From positions 10,120,974 through 10,184,973 of the forward strand of contig OX419757.1 of assembly GCA_948567375.1 (NCBI GenBank): DNA of 64,000 bases. The letters run 5' to 3'. Under the pieces are notes generated by a model. That model did no database searches. It saw nothing but the letters and a program-made list of their open reading frames with translations, and was not told the origin of the DNA. Source of the DNA: Lunularia cruciata (taxonomy: Eukaryota; Streptophyta; Marchantiopsida; Lunulariales; Lunulariaceae). The position numbers and the translations under genes were made by a program. This document shows positions 35,117 through 46,545 of the stretch, in pieces. Within the stretch, counting starts at the first letter, position 1. Each line of letters starts with the position of its first letter.

Positions 35117-36649
35117 GACCTTCCTCCTTTTAAGACGCAACGTCCTAGTTGTGCAATTGTTGCTCAAATGCTTGCACCAACACCGGTGCATGTGCCAAAT
35201 TGGCAGCGGGTTCCCAGGTTGCTTCATAGAGGGGGTAACCTTTCCATTGTACTAGATATTCCACCCACGGATGGCGAGTACCACGCATGCGCTTTTGGAG
35301 AATCCGCTCCACTTCATATTCCTCTGTGCCATCAATGACTGTTGGACAAGGTCAAATGTTCTGTGTGGAAGGACCTTGGCCTGATCGGGGAGCGTATCTG
35401 CATAATAGGGAGACATGGAACACTGGATGGATCTTCATGTGTGGTGGTAGCTCAAGGTGATAGGCACAGCGCCGATGCGATGAAGAATCGAGAAAGGCCC
35501 AATAAAACGAGGTCTGAGCTTACAAGATCCAACTAATGTGAGGTTGGTTGTCGATAGCCACATTTGATCCCCAACATTGAACTCCATGTGCCTACGGTGT
35601 GCATCAGCATACTACTTTTGTCGATTTTGTGCAATCTGTAACCTATGCTTGGCACTCTCCACACCTTGTTGGATTCTAGAAACAAATGTGTTGACTGCAT
35701 CAACCCTGGTAGTCACTGGATGGATCTTCATCAAGCTAGAAGGTGTGAAGGGATGCTCACCATACAGGAGGAAGAACGGAGTGACCCGGGTGGAGGCATT
35801 CACTGAATTGTTGTAAGCGAATTCCACCAACGGTAGTAAGGTGTCCCACCTCTCTTGCTCTTCCAAGGTGAAGCCACGTAACATGTCTTCGATCGTGTGA
35901 TTGGCCCGCTCTATTTGGCCATTTGTTTGTGGGTGGTAAGCTGTAGACATGGCCAACTTGGTTTTGAAGAAACCAAAGAGTGTTCGCCAAAACAAACTGG
36001 TGAATTGGGTGCCTCTATTGGTGATGAGTACTCAAGACAAACCATGGTGAGCAAAGATTGCATCTAAGTATAGTTAAGCTAGTTGTGGAGTGGTCACCTC
36101 CTTGGTGGTAGGGCGTACATGAATCATTTTGCTGAGCCGGTCCACAAAGACCACAATGGAGTCAAACCCTGAGGTGGTCTTGGGTAATTCACAAACGAGA
36201 TCCATACTCACTTGTTCCCAACGTTGGGTAGGAGTGGGGAGAGGTTGAAGGAGCCCTGCAGGAGCTTGATTAGAAGCTTTGTTCTGTTGACAAAGTAGGC
36301 AGCTACGCACATAGTCCATCACGTCGTTGCTCATCTTGGGCCAATAGTAATGGTGCTTGACTGCCTCCAAGGTCTTGTCCACTCCGACATGAGCTGCAAT
36401 GGCCGAATCATGACATTCCGCTAGAATGGTGGTGCATAATTCTAGGACATTTGGGATCCACAATCGGCCCTCCCGAAAGGTGAGTCCTTGGGTGCTGGTG
36501 ACACCTTTGGACGATTGCGCTTCTACAATTTGTGGATCAGTTTTTGTAGCAGCTAGAATCTCTTGCCAGAATTCAGGGTTAATCTTAACCTCTGCCACCA
36601 AGTTGTTGGCCATTGGCATGCGGGTGAATGCATCTGCAAGTTGCTTCTA
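35117..36649 (-). pseudogene. Integrase with chromodomain, A2
   Basis: Tether PMANNLVAEVKINPEFW, HHCC region (CHDSAIAAHVGV to SCLLCQQNK), DDE core with SMDLVCELP, then ITNRGTQF at about 36003-36026, where the second catalytic Asp is Asn (codon 36017-36019), and Glu in QIERANH. The chromodomain at about 35190-35330 keeps both Trp codons (LVQWKGYPLYEATWEP) that are stops in A1. In-frame stops occur in QLA-stop-LYL and LS-stop-VLI, and one lies near the C-terminus. Inactive integrase, but the chromodomain itself is complete. Confidence 0.88.
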
Positions 36650-37155
36650 TGACAGACAATTGTCGTCCCTACGACATATAGAGGCAGTTTCTACCTGTGT
36701 GATTTTTCTTTAACCCCAATGATTGACCATTGGTGGGTTCTCACTACTTTCTTCCTCCAATCCACCATTGGATTGTACTGCTCCATCCATGGCATGCCTA
36801 AAATTGCATCATAACGGGCTAACTGTATCACTCGCCACTCAATTGCTTCCTGATATTCTCCTACAAAGAGGGTTACCCATCTAGGTAATGATTCAATCTT
36901 CTCTGTTTGCCCATTTGGTAACTCTACTTCTTCACTTCCATCTCTCTCTAGATCCATTCCCAAGCTTATTGCAACAGAGCAAGATAAGAAATTCTCTGTT
37001 GCTCTCGGATCTATTAATACTCTCACTTGATTACCTTCTAGGATTCCATTCACGACAATCAATTGTGAGTTTGCCTTTTGGGATCTTTGCGTATTATTCT
37101 TCTTCTCCCTTGTTTCTCTGCTTCCTTATTGAGCCAGTAAGGCCGCAAGGTACAT
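36650..37155 (-). pseudogene. Protease of A2, truncated pol
   Basis: Open frame 36691-37062 has VRVLIDPRATENFLS (DPGAT changed to DPRAT), then [19 protein letters not shown]. After the region equivalent to A1 position 16087 the sequence jumps straight to the integrase tether, with two to three filler bases. One base is missing near 37100 relative to A1, which interrupts the frame leading in from the frameshift site. Confidence 0.85.
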
Positions 37156-38244
37156 TTACTGGCGATCTTTGTTTTCCAAAGTGGTTTCCACCTCCTCCTC
37201 TTCAATGTGCCTCTCCATGTTGTTCAAAGATTGCATGTACAAAGGCCGAGGGCCGCTAGGGAAACGAGTGCGACAATTGGTAGATATGTGCCCAATACGG
37301 CCACAATTGTAACAACGGCGTTGTTCTCCTCAAGTCCCTTCTCCTCGTGGGACTCCATCTCTTTGTTCGTCTACCCGTCCCCGCTCCCCTTGAAGCGGTT
37401 GTGCTCCTCGATCCCGGAATCGAAGGTTGCTCAATTCCATCGGTACTGGTCCACCCATGTGTCGCATTTCTGCCCGATAATGTTGAGGTGGAACTACTCC
37501 TTCACCTCCACCTAATGCTCCTACTATTCTTTGCGCACAAGCAATAGCTTCAAATACCGTGCGAGGGTTTTGCACCATGACTTCTTGGCGAATCCGCTCT
37601 TTCAACCCTTGTTTGAAATTGTCAAGAGCCTCTGCTGGACTCATGTCGGTAATTGCGACTTGTAGATCCAGAAATGCCTCCACATACTCTTGTACACTAT
37701 TCTTCTGTCTCAATCCCCATAGTCGGGTTCGAGCCATCTGCATAGAATCCACCGATTGGAAATTCTTAAGTAGTCCTTCTTGCATTGCTGTCCATGTGAC
37801 CTCTCTTCTCTCTGCCAGCATGGATCGTTCCCAAGCATCATACCATGTGAGGGCTTTATCAATCAAGTACCCACATGCAAACACACCTGCAGCATGCTCT
37901 GTGATCTCTCTTGAGAACAATCGAAAATATTGATTCATTCTCGAGATCCAATTTTCCACTACTCCCATCGTATGTTGCCCCTTGTAAGGCTCAATGTTGT
38001 AGGTCTTCTTCATCCGGAGTAGCAATGTGGCTTCATCGTTGATAGGGTTTGTAGGCACGGGTGCCTCTCCAAGTACTTCAGTCGCAGGTACTGGGTTTTG
38101 AGACGGCTCTTCTTCTTGCATGGCCTGATCGTTCCTGAGGATCTGCACTTGACTTTGTAATGCCTCCATGGTCATCTTAATCTCTCAAAATTCATTCAAC
38201 ATGCATTGCATTCCTTGCACCAACTCTTGCAATTGCGGAACCAT
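37156..38244 (-). pseudogene. gag of A2
   Basis: ATG 38244 corresponds to A1 14499, and a TGA shared with A1 precedes the conserved ATG 38175. The frame is open for 281 codons from 38175 through YNIEPYKGQHTMGVVENW, DKALTWYDAWE and NFKQGLKERI to TGA 37330 (A1 has CGA here), then through the CCHC knuckle to TAA 37156-37158. It retains the Arg codon that is a stop in A1. Confidence 0.9.
37171..37177 (-). promoter_or_regulatory. Candidate -1 frameshift site GGAAAAC of A2
   Basis: Same heptamer and same 12-nt distance to the gag TAA as in A1. Confidence 0.5.
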
Positions 38245-38277
38245 GGTTCCTACGACACTCAATTGCTAATGTCTACT

Positions 38278-38707
38278 TCAATACATAGTCAATATGATCA
38301 CTCTAGAAGGCGCACAAACTATCGGAACTACCATAGGGACCTCCATCGCTATCACTTGTTGATAATACTCCTCACCAAAATTCCTAACCACAAAATCTCT
38401 AAACATCACTTTCGGTCTCATTACATGACGGATTTCTACTTGAGTATTGAAAGGGAGAGGATTTGGAACATTCATATCTATTACATCATAATAGAATGTA
38501 GATTGTCAAATCCCACTCTCTGTCGTATATCACCACAGGTAGAATCACCGGGTTTGGTGAGTTCATCACTCTGTCCATGAATTCCGCACCAAAGTGATAA
38601 ACTAGCAATACCCTCATCTGCTCATGCTGGATGTACATAACCTTGATGTGGAATGGGTTTAAGAATAGAAAGCTAGGTGCGGGAAATTGTCCTCCCGGCG
38701 CATCCAT
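38278..38707 (-). pseudogene. ORF0 of A2
   Basis: The first part, 38707-38486, is open from MDAPGGQFPAPSF through EQMRVLLVYHFGAEF and DREWDLTIYI with no internal stop. The second part, 38475-38278, is MNVPNPLPFNTQVEIRHV through NFGEEYYQQVIAMEV. They are separated by the same extra base as in A1. This is the best preserved copy of the small ORF between primer site and gag. Product unknown. Confidence 0.65.
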
Positions 38708-38834
38708 CCCATCCGCTCTCTAAAGTCCTTCCTAAGTCTCGCGATTACTCTATGTTCTCCACTTCACATTATTCAGTTTCAGTAGTTTGTGCTATTCCAA
38801 GAGGGGTGATCCACTCTCTTGGACTAGAACACTT

Positions 38835-38846
38835 GCTCTGATACCA
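38835..38846 (-). promoter_or_regulatory. Primer binding site of A2
   Basis: tggtatcagagc on the minus strand, one base inside the 5' LTR. Confidence 0.95.
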
Positions 38847-38847
38847 T

Positions 38848-39588
38848 TGTAATACTCCAAGGACAAGAGAAGAGAGAAAACACAGATTGCACACTCAAAC
38901 ATTCGATGCCCCAAGGGAGCACCTTCTCTTTATTATATAGACAAAGAGGATCTCCTCCAAGGAAGCTCCACCATAGGATTAAGGACACAGATAGGTGACA
39001 TGTCAGCAAGCTCCACCCTTGGATTACTTACTTGGATGGGTGACCTGTCTGGTCTAGGTCCTATCTGGTTGGTCAAACAAGCTTTGACCAAAGGGAATCT
39101 TTTAGGGAATCTTCCTGTAGGAATCTCAGAATCACGTGAGTAAGGTACCATTGGAAAGCTCTCGACAAGAAAAAGCAGGGGGGAGGGAAGGCCAGCCTCT
39201 CCTCCGTTTGGGGGGGTGAACCTACACATTTTCAAGGCCTAATTCATCCGTTTAGCCCTCCAAAATTGCCTTCAAAGATTTCAGGCATATTTTGGTTCCT
39301 ACTCTATTAGTAGAAGTCCCCTTTTGGTGATACCTCTTTCTGATCTGTTTAGTCCATCATGTGTAACATCCTTCTAGATGTTACCAAACTAATTCTCACC
39401 TTTAAATCATATGTCTAGCTATTGGTTCTAAGGTTCTCAAGTCTATTTCGGTTTCTGCCCTATTAGTAGAAGTACTCTTTTGGTGATACTTCTATCTGAT
39501 CTATTTTGACCATCATGTATAACATCATTCTAGATGTTACCAAACCAAATTTCACATCTAGATCATATGGCTAACCCTTGGTATTACA
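38848..39588 (-). repeat. 5' LTR of A2
   Basis: 741 bp, full TG...CA ends, doubled U3 module, abutting duplication cttat. Confidence 0.95.
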
Positions 39589-40752
39589 CTTATAGATAGG
39601 TGATGGAGTATAGGATGAACTAGATACTAGTCAACCACCTACTTTTACAAAGATTTTTTGTAGCATAATATTGGAAGCAACTCAATTGATTATGCACTCC
39701 CATTTGTTCTCAGCGAATCATACACTTACATTGGAAGTTCACTCAACTCTAGTATTCTAGTTGGCTGTCATCCTTTATGAGAGTAGGTTCATACTTATAG
39801 TGCAAAGGTGGTTGATGGTGGAGTCAATTTGGTTGAGGAGCATGGGTACATTCTACTACTAGAAGTTTATGGCAAGCAATAGTTGCTAGATTGGATGAGT
39901 TACTTACCAAGCTTGCATTTGAATGAGTTGGGTTTTCATCCAAGGTTGTCCTATTGGATAACAAGTGTGAGATTTTCAATTTGGTGGGACTTTCAAGGAA
40001 GGCTTATATACCACAAAGAGTCTTATTAGACTTTGGTGCATAGGTTTATGTTGAGGAATGTTGTAGTCCTTGTACTTGGGCTTTGGAAGTCCAATGTGGA
40101 GAGGTGTCTATTTCAAATCCAAATATCTCTAGGAGGTGGTTCCACTTGGTACATCACATGTGTGGAGATCACTATCCAGCTTTAAATCGGTCATCTAATT
40201 GATAGTTCTATGATGAATGTCCATGCCATTGCAACAATAGCAAAATCATATCATGTGTTAGTTGGTGAATCATTTTTATACTCCATGGGTCTCAATATTG
40301 ACTATTGGGAGGAGATAACTTCATAGAGGTCAAGTTGGAAGTTAGGTGAGGAACTTGTATATTGCCTACTTGTACGCTTTACTATGCCATGGTCCTTGAT
40401 TCACTATAGTCAAGGACCATGGCATAAATGTTAGCATTTAGTGTTCAACTACTTGTTTTGGTGAGTTATTGGAGTAAAAAAACCATGTAGATGATACTTT
40501 AGTACCATGGCATATCACTCGGATTTGTCCTATCCACCTTGGATGTTCCATTGTGGAGTTTTCATGAGGAATTATAGCATAGTGTAGATAGCTTAGTATA
40601 ATAGGCTTGGAGTGGAGCCTTTGTACTATCAATGGACTACTTTGATGATGATCTTCTAGAGTCAATTACCTTATCACCTTTGGAGACCATACCTATTGTT
40701 GGGCAATATCCAATAGAAGGTGTATGCCTATTGGATTTTTTGGTGAGATCAA
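39589..40752 (+). pseudogene. Protease region and MTase motif I, family C copy 2
   Basis: The stretch NLVGLSRKAYIPQRVLLDFGA near 39990-40040 looks like a retroviral-type protease active site (LLDSGA type, here LLDFGA). Downstream, EGVCLLDF at about 40716-40740 followed by G-E-I-N-T in the next frame is motif I of a C5 MTase (L-x-x-F-x-G-I-x-x-G). A one-base loss in the T run explains the frame change. Copy 1 has the same motif at 28391-28435. D2 then interrupts at 40761. Confidence 0.6.
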
Positions 40753-41372
40753 CACTATGGTGCCCATATTTTTTGTTTTTTTTTGTTTATTAGCATTTGA
40801 AGGAAGAAGTAAGCACGGGAAGCCAAATTGCAAAAGAAGTAATAGATGGAAGTGACTTCAGAGGAAATCCAAAGAAGGCAAGATCAGATCCGATGATGGA
40901 GGTACGTAGAAGAGAGATACAACGGAAAAATTCCAAAGAGCATCATCTTTGGGTCAGAAAGTGCCTCATTAGTCCTCACATGTAATGACGGTGATTGTTA
41001 GTCCTTCTCATTCCTCAAGATACTCACTATTTTAGGAACTCAAATCTATCTTCAAGTGACCGGTTTCCTCTTTCTAATCACCAAGTCAAGCGTACGACGT
41101 GTGTGTATGCATGAACTTTGCGTATGCGGAGAAGATAACATTCAAGTCTCTCTCAGGTGTTAAGAGAGGATTGAAGACTTCACTTCTACTGGTGCCGAGC
41201 GTTTGTTGATTAGAACTTATCTTTGGTTTGTCATGATTCATAAGTTACTGAAGTAGGACTACATACCTCTTGATTCAAAATGAAATACTGAGCCATATAG
41301 TATACCCCAAAGGAAAAAGAATAGGGAATACAAAGCACTGAATGTAAAGAAGAAAGAAGAAGGAGCACAAGG

Positions 41373-41408
41373 CCCGGGGATAAATGCTTTTGCCCTTCTT
41401 TCCCCGGG
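41373..41408. repeat. GC-rich hairpin in D2 leader
   Basis: CCCGGGGA at 41373-41380 pairs with TCCCCGGG at 41401-41408. An outer agcacaa and ttgtgtgct extend the arms imperfectly. Not found in the other D copies. Confidence 0.5.
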
Positions 41409-42322
41409 TTGTAGAAATATTGTGTGCTCTTAGAGCATTATTAGGTATCCAATATTGAGCATAGGGTATCCAAGAGCATTTCTCTGGAACCTGAGAAGGT
41501 GATGAACGATCTGACATCTAGATTATTCTTTACCATTATTGTAATGAAAGGAAGGGGTGTAATAGGTATACAAATTGCATAAAACATGGGGGATAAAACT
41601 TTCCAAACTTTCCAACTGTATGCAAAATCTTCACATAGTAGACCGGTCGCATGCTATGTTCTGCTTCACTTTGTAGGGAGTGACTTACATTTTAGTAAAT
41701 GGTTATTTTATTTTTTTAAATACTTGACTTCCATTGGGTCACAGGCAATACAAAGACCATCTAACAACCTTGGTAAGTGGCAAGAAAGTACACTTCAAGA
41801 AACGGTGGAGGTAGAAGTAGCATGTCTTGACAATGACAGGATAGCAACACACAGAAGAGGGGAAGTCAAATTTGAAATTGACTAAAGAATGACTATAATT
41901 CGGGGTAATATAAAATTGTGATTGCGCAGGGACAAGTTGAATATGCCAAGTAAATTTCCAATTTCTTTGAGTAATTGTCCTGCAATAATGCGTGTTGGGA
42001 AGCCAATTGAGAGTGCAATTTTCCAAAATCCAGAAGGGGTTAGAGTGTCTCCTCCAAGAGAAGGCATAGTCTTTCAGTGCCAAAGAACAAGAGAGCAGAT
42101 CATGGCGAAGAAGGTCACAAATGCTCTGGTGGTGCAAAGTTTTGCAATTTGTATGTTAGATGTGGTAGCCAGAATCTAGGTCTTGAATAGATTTCATATT
42201 ATGTTTTTAGCATGGAACTAGAATTTCAGTTTCCCAAGAGTGATGGGAGAGATAGTTGCTAGTAATTGTGAGGAGCGCCCCGAAGTCGAAGGGAAGAGAG
42301 GGAATCCAGCTTGATGGATTGA

Positions 42323-44479
42323 GTCGATTGGAGGTTAGTGTTGGGGAAGGAAGCAGGAGAACCAACGGGGATCACCTTCTATCAAAAGTGTGATGTTGTA
42401 GAAGAGAGGACGGAAATCCAAAATTCTTTCTTTGCTCCGAGAACAACAAATGGTTACAAGGTGGAGTCCTATCGGGACCCGATTAGAAGAAGTATCGTGG
42501 GGGCAATTATAGACATGTTCAAACCAAAATGGACAACTTATGTGAACATGCAGCAAGCAGTCTTCTTCCACCAGATGTTTGTAGGGGTAAAGGTGAATTG
42601 GGCAAAGTGTTTTCACCACTGAACGAGGCAGATGGTGATCAATTGGAGGACAGGTTTGCCTCCACATTATTTTGATCCATTTGCAGCACATTTCTACTTC
42701 GGGTTGAATTTGCTAACAATAGAGGAGAGGCATTGCATGGTGTTGCATTTCCATCCTGATTTAAGATGGGAAGTGGATGAAGAAGAGCAACAATATATGA
42801 CACACCTACGAGCCAATGATGATCACTTCTTGAAGATGGGACAATGGAAGATAGAAGAAGTCACAAGTCTGACGAAGAAGAAGCGCAATACACCCAAAGA
42901 AGCAAAGTCACCTCCAGCTCAAAGAAAGACTCAAAGACTAGTTGTACAAAGTAAGAAGATGATGAGAGAAGCATCATTGGAATCAGAGTCTGAAGAAGAA
43001 ACAGAGTCGCAAGGAGAGGAATCAGAAGAGGATGAACTCACCTTACAAAGTGAGGAGTCTGGAAGTGAGAGTGAGGGGGAACTTGAGGTTCAGCAAGCAG
43101 TTGGAGTCAGTGAAGCTTGTCATGTGATGATTGACAGAGTACCTGGACCAACGAGTCATTGCGTAGCCCTAGTAGTAGACAAGCAAAGACTAGAGAAAAA
43201 GAAGGAATATCCTACGGGGCCGAGTTCAATCGGTAAAGAAGAAGAGAGCTCAGAAGTGGTGTCTCTAAAGATAAGAAGATTGCGACTTTGGCAGAAGGAG
43301 CCGTTGGAGGAGCCGAAGTATGAAGACGAAGACGGTAATGAAGGGAACTTTGGTGGGATACCGTATCTAACAAAGGTTGTCACACCATTGTTGGAACTAT
43401 TGAAGGAGCATCAAAAAGTAATTCCCCAAGATCGTAGAAAGGTGACAAATGAGTTGTAGGTAGTGAAGCATCTATTGAGTGAAGTGAAGGGGTTGCAGGA
43501 GCGAGAAGTCCAAAGAAATGAAGAAATTGAAGAACTTTGGAGAGATGAAGCCTTGAAGAAGAAGACTTTCGAGATGTTACAAGAGAGTTGTGAGTCAAGA
43601 GGGAAAGAATTGCAGAAGCAAGCGGGGGAATTGAGGGAGCAGATGATGTTGCTGAGCAAAATGAAGGAGGAAGTGAATGATGTGCACATTGAGAATATTC
43701 ATTTGAAGGCAATGGCAGCAATAATGGAGTAGGAATTGGACAGCTTGAAGAAGAGTGCAGCCAGGAAGGATCAAGCATGGTAGGGAGACTTAGCAGTCAG
43801 GCATGAAGAAGAAGAAAGATTGCATGAGTTGGTGAGAAGTGCGGAGCTATGAAGTTCACAGTATGTAGAGGAGAAGAAGATGCTCACTGTTGAGTACGAA
43901 GATGAGCTGAAGATGTATCGTGAGGAGCTGAAGGCAAAGCGATCGCGAGGGTATGAGTCGGAATCGGTGGGAGACGTAGTAGGAAAATTGAGAGCTATGT
44001 TGTGCACTAAGCCTAAAGGGAGATTAGAAGAAGCACGTTTTCATGAGCTAAAGTTGCTTGTATAGGAAACTTGGAAGAGGAGAGTTAAAGATGTAAATAT
44101 GAATACTTTGTTGATCTGATTGAGGGAGAGAGTAGATCCAAAGATGTTAGAAGTAGAGGACAATGTTAGTCTCAGATTAGATTTAGTCAATTCAGAGTTA
44201 GGGAAAATTAGGAGTAGTGTGACAAAGGAGAGGAAGTCCAATGTTGCAGACATTGGAGTACAAGGGTCATCGGAATTATTATTAGAGACATTAGAGAGGA
44301 GTGGGTAAGGAGATAAAGAGTTAGATAAATCACTCCTTAGTGCAATTGTAGTTCCTAGTGAAGAAGTAGTAGAAGTAGTGAAGGAATTGGTAGAAATAGA
44401 TATACCCAAAGAAGGAGAAGTGATAGGAAGATCATCGGGTTTGAAAGCCGATGATGAGGTAGACATCGGATCGGGGTAA
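42323..44479 (+). pseudogene. Long coiled-coil protein gene of D2, one continuous frame
   Basis: A single reading frame can be followed for more than 700 codons to TAA 44477-44479, with stops of CGA/CAG/CAA decay type at 42620, 43457, 43730 and several later points. N-terminal block: YKVESYRDPIRRSIVGAI, FKPKWTTYVNMQQAVFFHQ, PHYFDPFAAHFYFGLNLL, RHCMVLHFHPDLRWEVDEE. Then a Ser/Glu-rich acidic linker with an LKIRRLRLWQKEPLEE motif, then a long Glu/Lys/Leu heptad region (43463-44000) typical of a coiled coil, and a short conserved tail SSGLKADDEVDIGSG. Absence of indels over this length suggests past selection. I do not recognise the family. Confidence 0.65.
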
Positions 44480-45280
44480 GTAACAATTTTGAGATAGGAA
44501 GAGGCAAATATGAAGAGACTGATTTTCAGTTTGGATTTGTAGGTAGGAAGAGATGTTAGGAAGCGGTGCATAAGTAGGAAGAACTACCGTTTGCTTTAGT
44601 ATTTAAGGGGAGCATTCGCAGTACTATGTTGTTCAGTATTCATATTTCTGAAGATAGATAAAGCAAAGTGTTGTTTCCAGTGCTCGTTGCTTGAGCTTAA
44701 TTCCGATTGTCAATTTTGTGTTTGTGTTTGTGAGTGTGTGGAGAATTTTGAAGTGCAAGTTAGTGTGCCTATGGATGTTGGATTATATAGCCTTGATCTT
44801 CATTTTGTGTGTTTGATCCTGAGTGAAGTGCATCGGAGCAATGCCTTGACAGATCTAAGAGGAATTGTAGTGTTGGTAGTATTATGCATTTGTGAGTGCA
44901 GCACGAAGTGGATATGAAGCAATTTCAATCAAGGAAGTTGTGCCTTCCGTGGAGGGGTGGAACACAATTCTGAGGTGAAATTGTTCTTTGCAATGAAGTG
45001 CCATCTTTGGGAGAATCTAAATCATCACAATCAAGAGTTATTTGGACAGAGTTTGCTATGTTGTGATTATGTGTGTGTGTATTCGTGACAAGTTGTCAAG
45101 ATTGTGAGCTTGTTACTCTCTTCTGGGTGTAGTTTCTACCTGAGAGATTAAAGAAGAAATCAAGAAGAACTACAAGTTACTATTTGACTTTGTATTTGAC
45201 CAATTCTGAATCGTATCTCTGCGGGAACAAAATTTACTTACCCAATTACCGCAAAAGTGATATTTTTTGGGTTGTCACAA

Positions 45281-46536
45281 ACAATAGACCAGTAGTAGTA
45301 TTGTAAGTAGGCATGCATGTTTAGAGGTACTTCAATGTGGAGAGGGATGAGATAACTAGACAAGTCTCTCTATACCATATTGCATATTTATGTATTGTAC
45401 ATATAGGTATTGCACATATAAGTATTCTAAGTTATTATAGATGTGAATAGTTAGTGGTAACCAAAAGACCCTATCATCAAACAGTTCTTTACTATGAGCA
45501 TAAGATTTAGAGAGGCATGGTACTATTCATTTGGTGATTTTTCGATAGCTATGTTTGGGACATACATATATTGCCAAGGATAGAGATTATAGAATCTCCA
45601 TTTTGGTATATTTTTTGAGATGTTGCATATACTATGACATATTTAGGTTCATCAAGTAATTACTCCAATATAAATTTTGGAGAACAACCCTTTGATGGGT
45701 GACTCTTGTGCACACAAGTGATGGCAATTACACATCATGTTTGGTCTTGGATTGGCTTTGTAGTATGGGATGCAGCTAGAGTTGGATCTTGGGCCCATTT
45801 TCTTCATATTTGGTGGATAAACTTTGCATAGTGAGGTTTACAATGTGCATATGATGAGATTCAATGATTTGCATACCTTATTGTTGATGATCTTTTGGAT
45901 GTTGAGTGCTAGTTTCAAATGGTGGGAGTAGTTGATAGATAACTTATGGTAGTGGTGAACCTTGTAGGGTAGCCTAGAGCCTCTTTTTCCACACTCATGA
46001 GTTTCTTAGCCTCCCATGCTTATTGGGAGGGAGATCTTGGACTTGTTTAGGACTCACATTTAATGGTAGTTGGTGGGCTCAATGCCAAAGGGAGACAATA
46101 GACACTAAATTTTTGTACCAGTATTACTATTATGTCAGTAGTGTTAGAGGCGTCCAAACATCAAGTGTTAGGTCAAACTATATACTTGAACAATTTCATC
46201 TAGATTGTGAGCCTTGGATTGGTTGAGAAATGTAGGATGTGCTTGATATACATCACTACTCAGACACTTGTGTGCTATGCACTTATTGAGACAATTCCAA
46301 CACATGTTGGGGGTGATGGACCAAGTGGACATGGTATTCTTGGTAAATAACTAGTAATTACTAGTAAGGATGGTTTACTTGGGGTACATCCAAGTGAGCA
46401 TGCTCTACTTGGGATATAGGTAGAGAACATGTGGAGCTTGTAGCTAGAGCAAAGGGAGCTTTTGCTTTGAGTTTGGGCACTCTAGAAATTAGGGGCATGA
46501 CACATACTCCGTAGGTCCTATTTTAGCAAGTATTTA
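45281..46536 (+). pseudogene. C5 methyltransferase-like domain, main part, family C copy 2
   Basis: RYFNVERDEITRQVSLYHI (about 45325-45380) is the motif II region. LERHGTIHLVI precedes a degraded motif IV (C retained, P and Q lost: LCLGHT near 45555-45572). Motif VI appears as ILENNPLMGDS (Glu-Asn at 45680-45685). Then WSWIGFVVWDAARVGSWAH and IHIWW-type residues follow (about 45745-45815), matching NVAKVGSWAH of copy 1. Frames change several times. D3 interrupts downstream at 46546. Confidence 0.7.
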
Positions 46537-46545
46537 GTGCATTTT

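Larger units (their letters stand above)
34373..39588 (-). mobile_element. A2: RT-deleted chromovirus with both LTRs
   Basis: 5.2 kb with perfect duplication cttat (34368-34372 and 39589-39593). LTRs of 741 and 744 bp, primer site, ORF0, gag, protease remnant, integrase and chromodomain. Compared with A1, a single deletion of about 1.39 kb (A1 16088-17481) removes all of RT and RNase H. The join is at about 36650. Any movement of this form needed enzymes from another copy, unless the deletion happened after insertion. Confidence 0.95.
40761..45280 (+). mobile_element. D2: longest copy of the coiled-coil-gene element
   Basis: Left end tgcccatattttttg, matching D1 and D3 left ends. Right end GGGTTGTCACAA. 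It lies inside the MTase domain of C copy 2. Copy 1, which lacks it, shows target sequence resuming right after 45280, and flanks acactatgg (40752-40760) and acaatagac (45281-45289) occupy the same site, a possible 9-bp duplication now diverged. Its 5' part (40790-42290) is longer than in the other copies. No polymerase or transposase seen. Confidence 0.7.

Noticed and set aside
44041-44571. 176-codon minus-strand Ser/Thr-rich frame in D2
   Set aside because: Shadow of the Glu/Lys-rich coiled-coil coding on the plus strand.
44551-45280. D right-hand 730 bp read as a 3' LTR (TGTTAGG to TTGTCACA)
   Set aside because: No matching copy at the left end of any D element and no primer site or polypurine tract, so D is not an ordinary LTR element.
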